NCBI RefSeq assembly: GCF_964656455.1
Contig: NC_135714.1
Coordinates: 128,148,131-128,212,130 of the forward strand
Direction of reading: 5' to 3'
DNA length: 64,000 nucleotides
Source of the DNA: Halichoerus grypus
Taxonomy: Eukaryota > Chordata > Mammalia > Carnivora > Phocidae
A model generated the notes under the pieces. The model was not told the origin of the DNA and did no database searches. It saw only the letters and a list, made by a program, of their open reading frames with translations. Position numbers and translations under genes: made by a program. This document shows positions 10,118-21,639 of the stretch, in pieces. Within the stretch, counting starts at the first letter, position 1, and each line of letters opens with the position of its first letter.

Positions 10118-10230
10118 GGGGCACTTGGCTGGCTCAGTTGGTAGAGCATGCGACTCTTGGTCTCAAGATTGTGAGTTTGAGTCCCACGTTGGGTGTAGAG
10201 ATTACTTAAAAATAAAATCTGGAAAAAAAA
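10118..10230 (+). mobile_element. Short SINE with nearly intact tRNA-Lys-like head
   Basis: The head follows tRNA-Lys closely: ggctggctcagttggtagag (D arm, A box), a cgactcttggt anticodon loop with CTT in the anticodon place, and gtttgagtccc (B box). Then gggtgtagagattacttaaa and an A tail follow. Flanks gtcacccaggttta (10104-10117) and gtcagccaggttta (10231-10244) form a 13/14 target duplication, so it is a retroposed copy. Confidence 0.92.
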
Positions 10231-10757
10231 GTCAGCCAGGTTTAGATGGAGTTTTCAGAACCCTCAATAACCTGTTGGAGGTTCTTCATAAAACATTCTC
10301 AGGAAGGGGAAAATTATAAACCTATTGAGGGCTGGGGCCACAGTTGTTTTATTCATTTCTTTGTCCCATGCAACAGATATCTCTGGCACAATGATGATTT
10401 ATTTTACTTTTGTGTCATTTTTAGATTTTTTAATATGTGGGAATAGGTGGATATAGGTATTTTAAAAAAACTTTCTTAGTTAACACTGGACAGTTGTCTA
10501 GATTTGCAGAGGAAGACTAAGGCAGTAGACTAAGCATACTGTAATTTGTTAGAAGCTGCTACTTTGTAGACTGAAGGAGTAGGAAAAAATTGGCTGTGAG
10601 ATCAACTTAAGTAATTTTGATTACATTATAACCTTTGCTAATATCTCAAAGTGACTAAAATAATCTACAGTTATGACCGGCTATGTTATCTATTGTTTAT
10701 ATGTTGATTAAATTATAATCATTTGCAACCAAAATATATCACAATGAAAGTTTTAAA

Positions 10758-10981
10758 GATTTATTTATTTATTTTAGAGAGGGAGGGAGAGAGAGAGAGA
10801 TTGAGCACGTGCACACGCGCAGGCAAGCAGGGCAAAGGGCAGAGGAGGAGAGAGAGGGAAAGAAGCAGACTCCCAGCTGAGTTCAGAGCCCCACATGGGG
10901 CTGGATCCCATGACTGGAAGATCAGGACCTGAGCTGAAATCAAGAGTTGGACGCTTAACCGACTGAGCCATCCAGGTGCCC
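10758..10981 (-). mobile_element. Carnivore SINE
   Basis: Minus strand: gggcacctggatggctcagt head, GA/CT-rich body and AAATAAATAAATCTTT tail. Flanks cacaatgaaagttttaaa (10740-10757) and cacaataaaagttttaaa (10984-11001) are a 17/18 target duplication. Confidence 0.94.
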
Positions 10982-11329
10982 TTCACAATAAAAGTTTTAA
11001 AATATCTTCACTGATTTATCTCTTCCTTCACTCCATATGTTTTACAATCTTAAGATTACTTTAAGTTTTAAATACCAACAGTATAATTATTTCTTACAGG
11101 CAATGATGATGCTTTCTTCCCCAATACACTTGCCCATCATCTTGGTCTTTTTACTTAACAGTATTTTGCCTCATTGGCAGAGAATCAAGAAAAGAGAAAA
11201 GGAATTTTACTACAGTTTATACTCATGTTCATCAAGCCTCTGAGAGAGAAAGAACTTGAGAAATAGCCTGGTGTGAACCCATCTCTTAGTAGTTTAGTGA
11301 TCAAGGCCAATGGATGGAAGGCTCTACAT

Positions 11330-11405
11330 GAACCCTATAATGTGTATAAAACACTTAGCAGAGTCCTAGCATGCAGTGGCTCTTTGATAAATGGTGGTGG
11401 TTCTC
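11330..11405 (+). repeat. Possible MIR 3' fragment
   Basis: gtcctagcatgcagtggctc followed by tttgataaatggtggt resembles the MIR/L2-type cggcacatagtaggtgctcaataaat ending. Confidence 0.35.
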
Positions 11406-11626
11406 AGCATCTTAACCTAGAATTTATGTCCTTACAACTTACCTGCTATATTCTAGAGCCAGCATTTGGAGCTACGTAAGGCTTATCTTACTTTTACCCA
11501 GCAGCTCTTCAGACATCTGGAGACAGTGGTCACACTTTGCTATTTACCCCTTCCTTCCCATCCTGTAAACACCACCTCTTTTTTGTGCAAACATCTGGCT
11601 TCTGAATCTTTCATCACTTGCATTGA

Positions 11627-11841
11627 TTTTTTTTTTTTTTTAAAGATTTATTTGAGAGAGAGAACATGTCGGTGGGGGGGGGGGGAATCGTGAGGAGAGG
11701 CAGAGGCAGAGGGAGAGGGAGAGAGAATCTCTCTGCTGAGAGTGGAGCCTGTCACGGGGCTTCATCTCATGACCTTGAGATCATGACCTGAGCCGAAATC
11801 AAGAGTCAGATGCTTAACCGGCGGAGCCACCCAGGTGCCCC
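11627..11841 (-). mobile_element. Carnivore SINE with T-run and G-run
   Basis: Minus-strand head ggggcacctgggtggctccg, and the body contains a C-run (seen as about 13 G on +). Flanks cttgcattga (11617-11626 and 11842-11851) are a perfect 10-bp target duplication. Antisense to DCLK2. Confidence 0.94.
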
Positions 11842-12080
11842 CTTGCATTGAATCTTTTTGAGCCATCCTCATTATCAATCACGTGCTTAAAACTGGGCCA
11901 AGTCTTCCTCTAAGACTCACAGTGAGATTTAAGGGATGAAGGAGGAAGGTATTAAGCAAAGGTCTCCAGAAGTTGGGGTAACTCTGTCAAGGAAAGTTTT
12001 ACCTCTGCTCAGATGATGAGCCAGTTGAAGGACTGACCCTTGATCCATTATGCCCCAGTTGCTTTAGAGATATTAGATGG

Positions 12081-12250
12081 GGGGGTGTCTGGGTGGCTCA
12101 GTCGGTTGAGTGTCCGACTCTTGATTTCAGCTCAGGTCATGATCTCATGGTCATGAGACTGAGTCCTGTGTTGGGCTCTGTGCTAGGCATGGAGCCTGCT
12201 TAAGATTCTCTCTCTTCCTCTCTGTCTGCCCTTCCCCCCTCTAAAAAAAG
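12081..12250 (+). mobile_element. Carnivore SINE, older subtype
   Basis: Head ggtgtctgggtggctcagtc, middle gactcttgatttcagctcag, body catggagcctgcttaagatt and a short A tail. Flanks gagatattagatggg and gagaaatattagacggg look like a diverged target duplication. Confidence 0.88.
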
Positions 12251-12260
12251 AGAAATATTA

Positions 12261-14381
12261 GACGGGCACATTTTGTTTGAAGTTTTCTCTCTTCCTCAAC
12301 ATCCTTAAAATTGCAGTGTTTCTAAAACTTCTGCAATATTTGGGCCACTTAAACATGAAAAACAATGTAAAAATCTAACAGCTAACTTAGTAGAAGTTCA
12401 GTATTACCTTAATTGCTTTAATTACATTGTCACTTAAATATGTAGAAAGGTAGGTATTCTTATATACTATAGGTCTTACACAACAATACAACCTAAATAA
12501 ATTGATAATGTAAATACCAACAAAACTGCATAATCAATAAAAATGTAAAAAAATAGCAGTGTAAAGCTATAGATACTATTTGCTCAAACTAAATTGTTCC
12601 CAAATGTGACCATGGTACTGAATGCTGAGTTCAGTGTGCTGTATTTCAGAATGCCATGTAAGGAGTCAGTTTTGCACTGTTAATAAAGCTCCACTCCTAC
12701 AGGGTAAAATTATGTTCTCTGGCCTTAACTTGCTGTGAACTCATCTTTTACATAGATTAAGTCCACTTCTCTTTTTCCTCATTAACTTCCAACAAAGTTA
12801 TACCCTTTGGGACCAAAGGAGTTGAAACTGGACACCGAGTGGCCTGACTGAATTTGATTTAGAAGCAGTTGTTCACATATTCCAGAATAGGATGATACAT
12901 TTTAAGTTCTATCAAAATAAGCACAGAATTAAAATTGTCACAGGGAACTCTTGTATTGTGGAATATGTTTGGTCCAGGTGTGAGGAGCAAAAAGACAGAT
13001 AATGGATATGATTTGTAGGTTCCATCCTATCAGGAGATTAGATGTAATTTCTTTTTCAGCTGGTAAGCTTTATAAAGCTTTTTGGTTAGTGAGTAGGATT
13101 TTTGTTTCTACTTTTACCTGATTTTTTTGGTCTTTGGTTAAACCTCTCTGAAATTTCAATGCTGAAACGTGGATTTCTGGGCATACCTCTTCATGGATGT
13201 TCAGATGTTCAAAGTAGTTTTTTTACCCCTTTCTCAGTAGAACGTATCACAGACTGTACTGCTGGATGTGACTTTAGGACATGGCTTGGTTCAGCCAGTT
13301 GCCTTCATAGGTGTTGAAGGAGCATTGGTTTTAGCGATGAAAGGTCTCATTTTTGTGTCCTCAGCCTTGCCCTGCAGCAAAGGCCGTTATATTCATTTGT
13401 GAATGCAACAGCAATGGTCCAGTGACACAAAAAGGAGTGCAGAGTGGGATAGGCTTCCAGGCCAGAGCAGTGCACTTTGTGTAACTCTGCTGATCCCCAT
13501 AAGTTTTAAATTCTGGGTTCTGTACAGTTTGGGTAAAAAAAAAAAAAAAAAAAAACCCAACTAAGTTGTTTGCCACAAGAGAATAATAAATCAGTCTTTC
13601 TTTTTTTCTTAACCAGATAGGCGTGGGAATTCGTCTCTGCTGTGCTCTAGATGGAGATAAGAACCTTTTAATCCACCCAGTAGTACTGCCTCACAAATGC
13701 TGTGCTTGATGAAGGACATCAAACCATTTTGTAGATGCAAGATACCTGGATTTATTTTCCCTGGTTATATGTCTTTGGAAGCAATTTTCTTTCTCTGTTT
13801 TAGATGTTAGGAAAGAATTAAGGTTCCTAAGATTATTGCTGATATTAGATCTATAGTGTCAGGCAAGCTTTCTTTTCTCTTTGTCTTTACATTTTTATGT
13901 TACCATATTTAAATCTGCATGTGTGTTGGGGGGGATCTTTTCTCTAAGCTTGAAGAGCCTTTGCACTTTAGACTTATAAAGTTCCGTGCTTGCTTCCACT
14001 CCAAGTTATGTAATAGTCTCAATGTCCAAATTTTGTATAATTGATTTTCTGCCATGAATGTCAAAATAGTTTGTAATTACAAACTAATTAGTGGGGTGAG
14101 GCAGTTAATGTAAATATTTTAACAGAAATGGATGAGATACTTTATAGGAACTGATATAAAAGTAGGCTAGCCAAACATACTGTTATTGAATTTCCAACTG
14201 CATAAGGTTGCATGTAACTATTTGTAATTTCTAACAATAAATTGACATTTAAGTGTTGACAAAGTACTCTGATTTAGCTTTAAAAACATTCATGTATATA
14301 CTTAAACATATATATATGTGTATATATATGTACACACATGCATATTCCATTGATTAAGAGACACATTACATTTATTGGACT
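12261..14381. other. Intron 1 interval, no named feature
   Basis: AT-rich sequence with a 21-base A run at 13536-13556. An AT/TG-rich stretch (tatatatatgtgtatatata) lies near 14309-14340. No exon or repeat family is recognised. Confidence 0.45.
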
Positions 14382-14396
14382 AAAAAGTACCCTGTA

Positions 14397-14641
14397 GAAT
14401 GAAGGGGGGGAAATCGGAGGGGGAGACGAACCATGAGAGACTATGGACTCTGAGAAACAAACTGAGGGTTCTAGAGGGGAGGGGGCTGGGGGGATGGGCC
14501 AGCCTGGTGATGGGTATTAAAGAGGGCACGTTCTGCATGGAGCACTGGGTGTTATATGCAAACAATGAATCATGGAACACTACATCAAAAACTAATGATG
14601 TAATGTGTGGTGATTAACATAACATAATAATAAAAAAAATT
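14397..14641 (+). mobile_element. Young carnivore L1 3' end, 5'-truncated
   Basis: Contains ctatggactctgagaaacaa, cctggtgatgggtattaaag, agcactgggtgttatatgca and catggaacactacatcaaaa, the carnivore L1 3' UTR. Flanked by aaaaagtaccctgta at 14382-14396 and 14642-14656 (15-bp target duplication). Non-coding. Confidence 0.93.
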
Positions 14642-14656
14642 AAAAAGTACCCTGTA

Positions 14657-14760
14657 AAAAAAATTTAAAAAATTAAAAAAAAGTACCCTGTACTCTCGAA
14701 ACTGATACAACACTATATGTTAATTATACTTCCAATTTTTAAAAAATAAATAAGTGTGTG
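14657..14760 (+). mobile_element. Second short L1 tail beside the first
   Basis: A third copy of aagtaccctgta (14681-14692) is followed by gaaactgatacaacactata and tgttaattatacttccaatt plus A-rich tail, the last bases of an older L1 3' end. It appears to be an earlier insertion at the same place. Confidence 0.6.
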
Positions 14761-15059
14761 CCCTGGACTCTCGATGCTTTGATGGTCTGAAATGAATTAA
14801 AAACTTTGGTAGATACTAGGCAGCCTTCATATCCTGCTTGTTTCCATATATGCCTTAGGCTGCCTTTTGGTCGGCTGGCATGACCTAAGAATGTCTCCAA
14901 TCATGCATGACATCTTTCAGGAGCCTGACCCTGAGCCTCCCAGGGTCATTCTGTATAAATAGCTACACTGTGCAAATGTTTTACCTAGAAGTAATGCAAA
15001 TCCAAACCATGAGATTTGTAAGTTTGCATTTTCATCATTACATTGACAAACATATTTTG

Positions 15060-15170
15060 AGTACCTGTTATATATCAGGTATTGTGCTAGATGTGGGTAG
15101 TATGAAAAAGATAGTTTTGTTTTTTGTTTTTTTTCAAAGAGCTTCCAGTCCAGGAAGTAGTTTGTAATGA
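15060..15170 (+). repeat. L2-like fragment
   Basis: ttttgagtacctgttatata, caggtattgtgctagatgtg and agcttccagtccaggaag follow the L2 3' consensus in order. Confidence 0.55.
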
Positions 15171-15174
15171 GAGG

Positions 15175-15345
15175 TTGTTTTCAGAGTCACCTGTGAAATT
15201 AAAAACCCTTACCTACATATTCTGGCCCCACCATCCAGTGATTCTAGTAATTCAGTTGAACTGTGGTGAGGTCTGAGCATCTGTACTAATACAGCAAAAT
15301 CAGCTGATTAAAAAAATCTCCACTGAGAACTATTGGAAGAGAGAA
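15175..15345. repeat. MER5-like remnant
   Basis: tcagagtcacctgtgaaatt, ccccaccatccagtgattct, ggtctgagcatctgtactaa and a closing tgagaactattgg follow the MER5-type order. Confidence 0.5.
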
Positions 15346-15399
15346 AGAAAGAATAAATGATTATGAGAAATTGATACTTTGTAAGCTCAGGGTATAAGA

Positions 15400-16085
15400 A
15401 GAATGTAATTTTTAAAATTTTATTTTAAAATTATGAAGATTCATATACATGTACAGCCCAGTGAGTTGTTAAGAAGTGGACACCTTTGTGACTACCAGCC
15501 GTGTCAAGAAAGAGTATTGCCAGACTCTGAGAAGTTCTCCTTGTGTCCTTTCCTAGTTACAGTTCTTCCCAAGATAACAGAGGCCTGACTCTTGCTTTGA
15601 TCTATATTTTTGCCACCAATGAAGGCATCCCTAATTGATACAGTTTAATTTTTTCTCTTTTGAACTCTAGAGAAATTGAATCTGACTACATATATTCTTT
15701 TGTCATCTTCCCACCACTGTTTGTAAAATTCACCCAGGTTGTTGTTCATGGCTCTTGTTTGTTCATTTTCACATACAGAAACTGTATAGTTGTACATATG
15801 ACCACGCCACAATCTCTGTTCTGTTGTTGGGACATGTGGATTGATTTTTCATCTTTGGCTGTTGAGCAGTGCTTCTGCATACATACACTAGTGCCCATGT
15901 GCATGAGTTTTTCCAGGATATTTTCCTGGGGTGGATTGCTGGGTCATATGATGTGTATGTTGTAAACTTAGTACTAGATAACGTTTTTCTAGGTGACTGA
16001 ACCTGTTTTTCCTAGGCAGTTGAACCAATTTAAAATCCTTCCAGCAATGTTTGAAAGTTCCTATTGCCTTACCTCCTTGCCAAGA
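15400..16085 (-). mobile_element. Old L1 fragment (antisense)
   Basis: Order on + matches the reverse of an old L1M/HAL1-type 3' half: gtggacacctttgtgactac, caagaaagagtattgccaga, gtgcttctgcatacatacac, ggattgctgggtcatatgat, then ccttccagcaatgtttg. Highly diverged. The 101-codon frame here is not a gene. Confidence 0.65.
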
Positions 16086-17200
16086 GTGATTGATCTTGAC
16101 TGGTCAGTTAGAAAGAGGCAAGATGGGAAAAGGAGGAAGGTTATTTCAGACATATAAGAAGTAATGAAAATAAGAGGGTATGATGAGTTTGGAAGGAAAT
16201 TGCAAATATACTGGTATGACTAACTTAGGAACCTGTGGGAAAGTGGTGGGAGATGAGAGTGGAAGTGTGTGATGTGCTGAGGAGCTTGGTCTTTATTCTA
16301 AAGGCAGTGAAGCAGGCAAAAGACATCAGATCTACATTTCTAAAAATTTGCTGTGACAGCTATGTGGAGGATGAGGGGGTGAGGCCCCACAGGGAGCTTA
16401 ACTACTCTAATCCAAGGTGAAATGAAAAAAGGCAGAGTCAAAGAGCATAGACTCCAGAGATGCTTAGAACAAGGTCAACAGTTTTGCCAATTCTGTTGAA
16501 TGTGGGAAAGGGAGAAGAGAGGCAGGAGTCTTGATTTTGCTTGGGTGACTATATAGGTGGTGATTTCATTCAGTAAGTTGGGGAATTCAGGAAGAGGAGA
16601 GTTTGAGGTCAAGGTGGCAATAATGGGGAGTGAAGTTAGTTTTAGACAGTAGCATGTGAGCTATCCATAGATAATCTAGTAGAGATGTTCAGTAAGTGGC
16701 TTGAACTCAAGAGAAAGGAGTAGGCTGGAAATGTCCTCAGGATATAGGTGGTGTTTGAAGCCATGGGGGTGAATGCAACTGCCCACAGAGAATCTAAGGA
16801 GGATGAAGTAGATGAATGGGAGAAGAGGACCCTGAAAAGCAGATCAAGAAGGAACAACCAAAGAAGTAAGAGGTATAAACCAAAAGAAATCAGACTGTGG
16901 AAGCTAAGGAAAAAAGGATTTGCAGCAGAGAATCATGGCTAGTGTCTAATGCCCTCAGAAGACACCCAGTGAACTTGGAAGATGTGCTTTGCATTTGGCA
17001 GTTAGGAAAGACATGCTCGGGGATCAGGGTGTTCCAGCCAGGGGAATGCAGAGAGCAAAAGTGATGCCACGGTGGCTTAAGAGCAAACAATGGGTGAGGA
17101 AGTGGGGAAAAAAACAGATGAGGAGTTTTTTTTTTTAACTCAGCAATGAATGGAAGCCAAAAGCACATTAGGTAGAGTGCGATGAGGAATGAAGAGAGGG
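16086..17200. repeat. L2-like tract (low similarity)
   Basis: Purine-rich sequence with phrases such as aaaatttgctgtgacagcta and tggcttgaactcaagagaaa. It resembles the body of L2, but assignment is weak and breaks cannot be placed. Confidence 0.35.
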
Positions 17201-17857
17201 AGGATTTGCGTGTGTTAAGGTAGGAGGTATTTGTATCTAATCCTGTAGAGAGGGCTGCCTAGTTAAATGGAGGAGAGAAGAACAATGTCCCTGAAACTGC
17301 AGCATGAGGACACACAAACATGGTACTGAACATCCAATAGGAGGTGGCTATCCTATTACTGCAAAGAGAGACAAGGTGGGAAAAATTGGCACAGTCTGAA
17401 TACATTTGTAAGTGTGAAGGTTTTCAGAGACAAGACATTGGAGAGTTCCTAGCATTTAATATTCTCTTGCCTCTTAAAGGAGGCAGATTCTTCAGTTGAG
17501 TAAAGATGAACATTAATGGTTGATATGCAGGTGGTATTACACAACTGTAGGCACTTAATTTGACAACCTGCTAACTATGAAGTAAAGTGTCTTTGAACAA
17601 ATGTCAGTGGTAAGAAGCCATAGCCATGCCACTGTAGGGTCTTAAAGGAAATTCAAAGACTTTCTATTCTGTGTTGTGCATGAAAACTGTTAAGTTTTAT
17701 AATCACCTTATGCTTTTATCCATCTTCTTTCCATACATAAAGCAAATTTTCTTTGTATTTAGTATTCATGTGATCATAATTTCCAAAACGACTTCCTTCT
17801 AAACTCCTCTGGTCAAAGAACTATTATTGGAAAGAGGGAGAGAGAGAAAGAGAATGA

Positions 17858-17876
17858 GTGTGTGTGTGTGTGTATC
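17858..17876 (+). repeat. (TG)n short microsatellite
   Basis: About eight TG units following a GA-rich run. Confidence 0.8.
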
Positions 17877-17879
17877 TCA

Positions 17880-19370
17880 GTTCTCTTCAGCCAGAGACCA
17901 TCAAGAACATACCTATAGTTGAACAAGTTGAGTTTATTACTCATTGCAGCAAAGAGAATGCACATTGTATGATACCATGGGGCATCTCAGTAAGATGGTG
18001 TTAGACCTATCATAGAATTTGGGCTTTGGTTGGATAATTTTAGGGAGGATCTGGGGAAGCAAGGACTTGCTCTGTATTGGGTGCTGTTAGAAGAAAGGAC
18101 AATTCTGTGACTGAGTATCTCATTAAATCTTACTGGGAGCACAGAGTAGATTGAGGAAAAAGCTGTAATTGGTAAAGTCATTCAATGAGTGTGAGAGGAG
18201 GATGTCTGGTATCTTGTGGGTTGCACAGTGAACTTGTTTTTGTGTCACTTTACCATAGTCTCAGAGTGACTTTATTTGAAACAGATATTATCTGAGATTA
18301 TATCCCAGAGAAGAACACAGGTCTGACTGTGAGCATCAGACCAGCTTATAATAATTATGAGATCTAGCTGTTAAAGTCACATCAATTCTGGACTTCAGAT
18401 ACAGCCTCATTTTTCATATATTCATATTCATATATACATATTCATGTATATATATATACACATACACATTTATGTCTTGGTTTAACTCTAATTTATAAAT
18501 GAGATGCTTAGCTTTTCCTTCTTTGGGTGAGTGTAGTTTTAATATGTATTGGCAAAAAATTTTAAAATCCTTTCAGAGTGTAATATTTTATCAGGATATC
18601 AAAACTCATTACTTGAGGATATACTTTTTCAGCTGTATCAATAGCATAAAATGCACTACTGTTTGTTATGTTATTGGGGAGTGAACAGAAAACAAAACAT
18701 TCTTGCATTGATCCAAGTAGGGAGTAGGTGGTGGTGAGGACATAGAGGGTGGACATTTTGAGAAATATTTAGAAAAGAGAGTGGACAGAACTTGATGTCA
18801 GAATGTAGTATGTAGGGAAGCCAGAAGAGTGAAGGATGATGCCTGGGTTTCTAGCTGAGTAAGTTTCAGTAGGAAGTGATGTTCCTACCAGGATAGGGAA
18901 GAAGGGGGAAGTGACAAGTTGGCAGGGGGGGGTAACAAATCTTAAACCAGAATTCCTACAGTAGCAAGAATCTGGTTGAGAGGAGGCTGATTGCTTCTAA
19001 TCAATCTTGTAGGTGCCTACTACCTAACAGAGTAATAATTTATTATTTGGTTAACAGCAAGAGCTCTAACTGCCCAAGAAAACAAAATCTTAAATTCTTT
19101 TGTCAGCATGTTCTCTCCTGATAGGCAAATCTATGTAAGTGACAAAATTGCCATCAGGAGATTGTTTGATCAGGGTGGGGACGTAACAAGGGAAGCTAGC
19201 CTGGGTATCTTGGTTGCTATGGTTATCAAGGTATGACATCTCTACTGTAGGGTTTTATGTGCCCAGTATATGGAAACACAGGTGTGACCTCAAAACTGTG
19301 TTTCGAACTTTTATGCTGAAATGTTGTATGCCAAAGATGCCAAAATGGATATCTGCTGGTTCAAAACTTT
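17880..19370. repeat. Possible decayed LTR pieces (unassigned)
   Basis: 17880-18420 and 18955-19370 read like an old mammalian LTR: an agttgagtttattactcatt phrase early, cattaaatcttactgggagc, and later tggaaacacaggtgtgacct. Between them, 18720-18930 looks like L2. I cannot name the family, and no viral reading frame is present. Confidence 0.3.
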
Positions 19371-20703
19371 ACATTTTATAGAACTGATCTACAAGTTTTT
19401 AATAGAAACAGTATGAAGGGAGGAGGGGAGAGAAGGAGGGAATTAAAATATGTCTGTAACCACACATAAACAAATTAAAAGACAGACTTCCTTTACCTAT
19501 TTTCATTCTGATGTCCTGAACCTGTATAAAGAAGCAAAATACAGATGAATTTAAAAGGCAGCTGGCCTCATTGATATGTCAACTGTGCAGGGTTGATCAA
19601 GGAAATCTGACATACTAAATTTGCTCTTGTTTTGTTTCTTTTTATCATTGTATTTTTGCTTTATATTGGGAAAGGCTTTTCCCTAGCTGACTTCTCCCTA
19701 CCCTTAAAAAAAAAAAAAATCACTGTCTCTTGCTGAAATTTCCTTTTCTTTCTTCCATCTTAATATTTTGAATCAGAACATACAATTAAATTTTATTTAG
19801 AGCTTTTCAATATGAGACTTGTGTTCTCTATAAAATTAAAGCAAAATCGTGTTTATTTTTGCTTGTAAATACGTCCATGTGATGTATAGTTCTATTTTAT
19901 TAATTTCATATGTGTATTTGAAACTACATGCCCTTTCCCCAGATGATTATACTGTGAAAAGTCATTTGGATAAACCTACAGAGAGGGAAAATCCCTAACT
20001 AAGTGGCAATGGTTGTGCTAGCTTTCTGATTACTGGTGTGGAAGCAGCAGGAGAGCTGTGGCTGCTTCCCTAGTTTTCTTGGACAGTGGCCTAATTATAC
20101 CTTTAAATAGAAGGCTTTACTCCTCTTTTTAGACCCTTCTTACATGCCTGATCTGTTACTGAATTGTTCATGTGCCTTTGGGAGTCTTTAAGTTCTCCAT
20201 TCATCAGGATCTTAAGAACATCCTGATAATAGTTAAATATGATATTTATATTAATAGGTTTTCCTCAGGCATTGTCTTTCACTGTTTTGGTTATTTTTGT
20301 TTTAAGCATGAACAGCCCGTAAGGCTTGTATCATATAATTATTCTATTACGAGTGAGACTGTTACACTAAATATGTGAAATAATACTGGATTCTTTTTGA
20401 GTTGGAAGGTATTGTAGAGAAAATCTTAGAGTGTAATCCTCTTGCCCTGTATGCCAAAAGGTGAGAATAAAAGAATTGGGTGACTTCTGAGTTTCCTGAA
20501 AGAAAAAGTATGATTTTTAAATATATAATTATGAATTAGGATTTTCAAAATTATAATTATGAAAATCATTACTTTTCAACCTATAATTTTGGGACTTAAA
20601 ATTAATGAACATTGAGTTGGTAAACCAATCGACAAATAGTATACTTTTTATGTTTTAATAAAAATAAGCAGAAGGCTGCATGAATAATGAACACATTTTA
20701 TTT
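19371..20703. other. Intron 1 interval, nothing recognised
   Basis: AT-rich unique-looking sequence with no exon-like segment. Confidence 0.45.
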
Positions 20704-20916
20704 ATTTTTCAAAAAGATTTATTTATTTATTTTAGGGAGAGAGAGAGCACACCTGCATGCAAGCATGAGTGGGGGGGAGGGGCAGAGGGAGAGGGAGAGA
20801 GAGGGAGAGAAGCAGATTCCCCGCTGAGCGCAGAGCCCAGCATGGGACTACCCCGAGATCATGAACTGAGCCAAAATTAAGAGTCGGTAGCTCAACTGAC
20901 TGAGCCACCCAGACAC
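20704..20916 (-). mobile_element. Carnivore SINE upstream of exon 2
   Basis: Minus-strand head gtgtctgggtggctcagtca, body with ctccctctgcccctcccccc and an AAATAAATAAATCTTT tail. Its 3' edge on + is 723 bp before exon 2, antisense to the gene. Target duplication is not clear. Confidence 0.9.
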
Positions 20917-21274
20917 ATCGTTTTAAACTATTTAACATCCTTTCCCATTTAAGTAGATATAGAGAAGGTTGTCTTTTTGAATTAATTATTTTAAGTTCAC
21001 ATTCTTTAATTAAGAAATAAAATGCCTGAAGTAAATTTTTTCAAGCTGTCAAAACTCTTCATTTTTGCAGTAATTCATTAATTGAGTAAATGATACTATG
21101 ACTAAATATATTTTAGACAGCTATGTGAAGATGGAGTAATCATTCTTCAATTAGGACTGAAATTTGTAGTTGGAAGAAGAAAAATAGTTTTATTTCTTTA
21201 TATGAATATATTGTGATATAATTACTTCTTCCAGAATGGGATTTTTTTTAATTAGTTAATAGATTTTGGAATTA

Positions 21275-21430
21275 GGAAGTACTCTAGAATTAATCTGATT
21301 CAACAGCTTCAATTTACAATGATACTGAGAACCAAAGTGCAGAGGAATTATCCAGGGTGACATATTTGATCAGAATAAAGCCCAAGTCTCTCTTGTTTCA
21401 TTTGCCTAGTGCTTTTCACGCTGTAATGTG
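21275..21430 (+). repeat. MIR-like remnant just upstream of exon 2
   Basis: caatttacaatgatactgag, aaccaaagtgcagaggaatt and aagcccaagtctctcttgtt follow the MIR layout (core, then tail), strongly diverged. Confidence 0.45.
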
Positions 21431-21611
21431 TGTTATTTTCTCTCTCAAAACCAATCTAGATGTTTAAATAGAAAGGGAGGATGGGCAGAATGCCAAAAGA
21501 AAAGGATGTGAATCCCCCTTTTCAGTGAACCTGTTAAGTTTAGGAGTTCATTTAATGGGTCTTCAGCATTTGTTCTTAAGATACAGTGCTTCTGTGGTGG
21601 GGATAATCATG

Positions 21612-21639
21612 CTAATTAAACTGATTTTTTGCCTTTTAG
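21612..21639 (+). promoter_or_regulatory. DCLK2: Exon 2 splice acceptor and branch region
   Basis: Possible branch sequences ctaat and ctgat precede a pyrimidine run and ttttag. The exon then starts gtgagagt, which itself reads as a 5' splice-site sequence (see findings). Confidence 0.85.

Larger units (their letters stand above)
3852..21639 (+). other. DCLK2: DCLK2 intron 1 (17.8 kb, phase 1)
   Basis: The intron is bounded by donor gtagga at 3852 and acceptor ttttag ending at 21639. The donor departs from gtaagt at positions +4 to +6 and looks moderate. Upstream of the acceptor is a pyrimidine-rich run with possible branch-point matches (ctaat, ctgat) at about 21612-21625. Besides the repeats listed separately, the intervals 3860-4365, 4553-4990, 6715-7353, 10245-10739, 11002-11330, 17200-17880 and 20917-21275 hold AT-rich unique-looking sequence in which I see no exon, RNA gene or motif. 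Confidence 0.93.

Noticed and set aside
10118..10230. Functional tRNA-Lys gene
   Set aside because: The tRNA-like part continues into a SINE tail with poly-A and is flanked by a target-site duplication, so it is a retroposed SINE.
13361..13576. Processed pseudogene because of the 21-base A run at 13536
   Set aside because: The sequence before the A run has no coding similarity that I can recognise and no clear target duplication.
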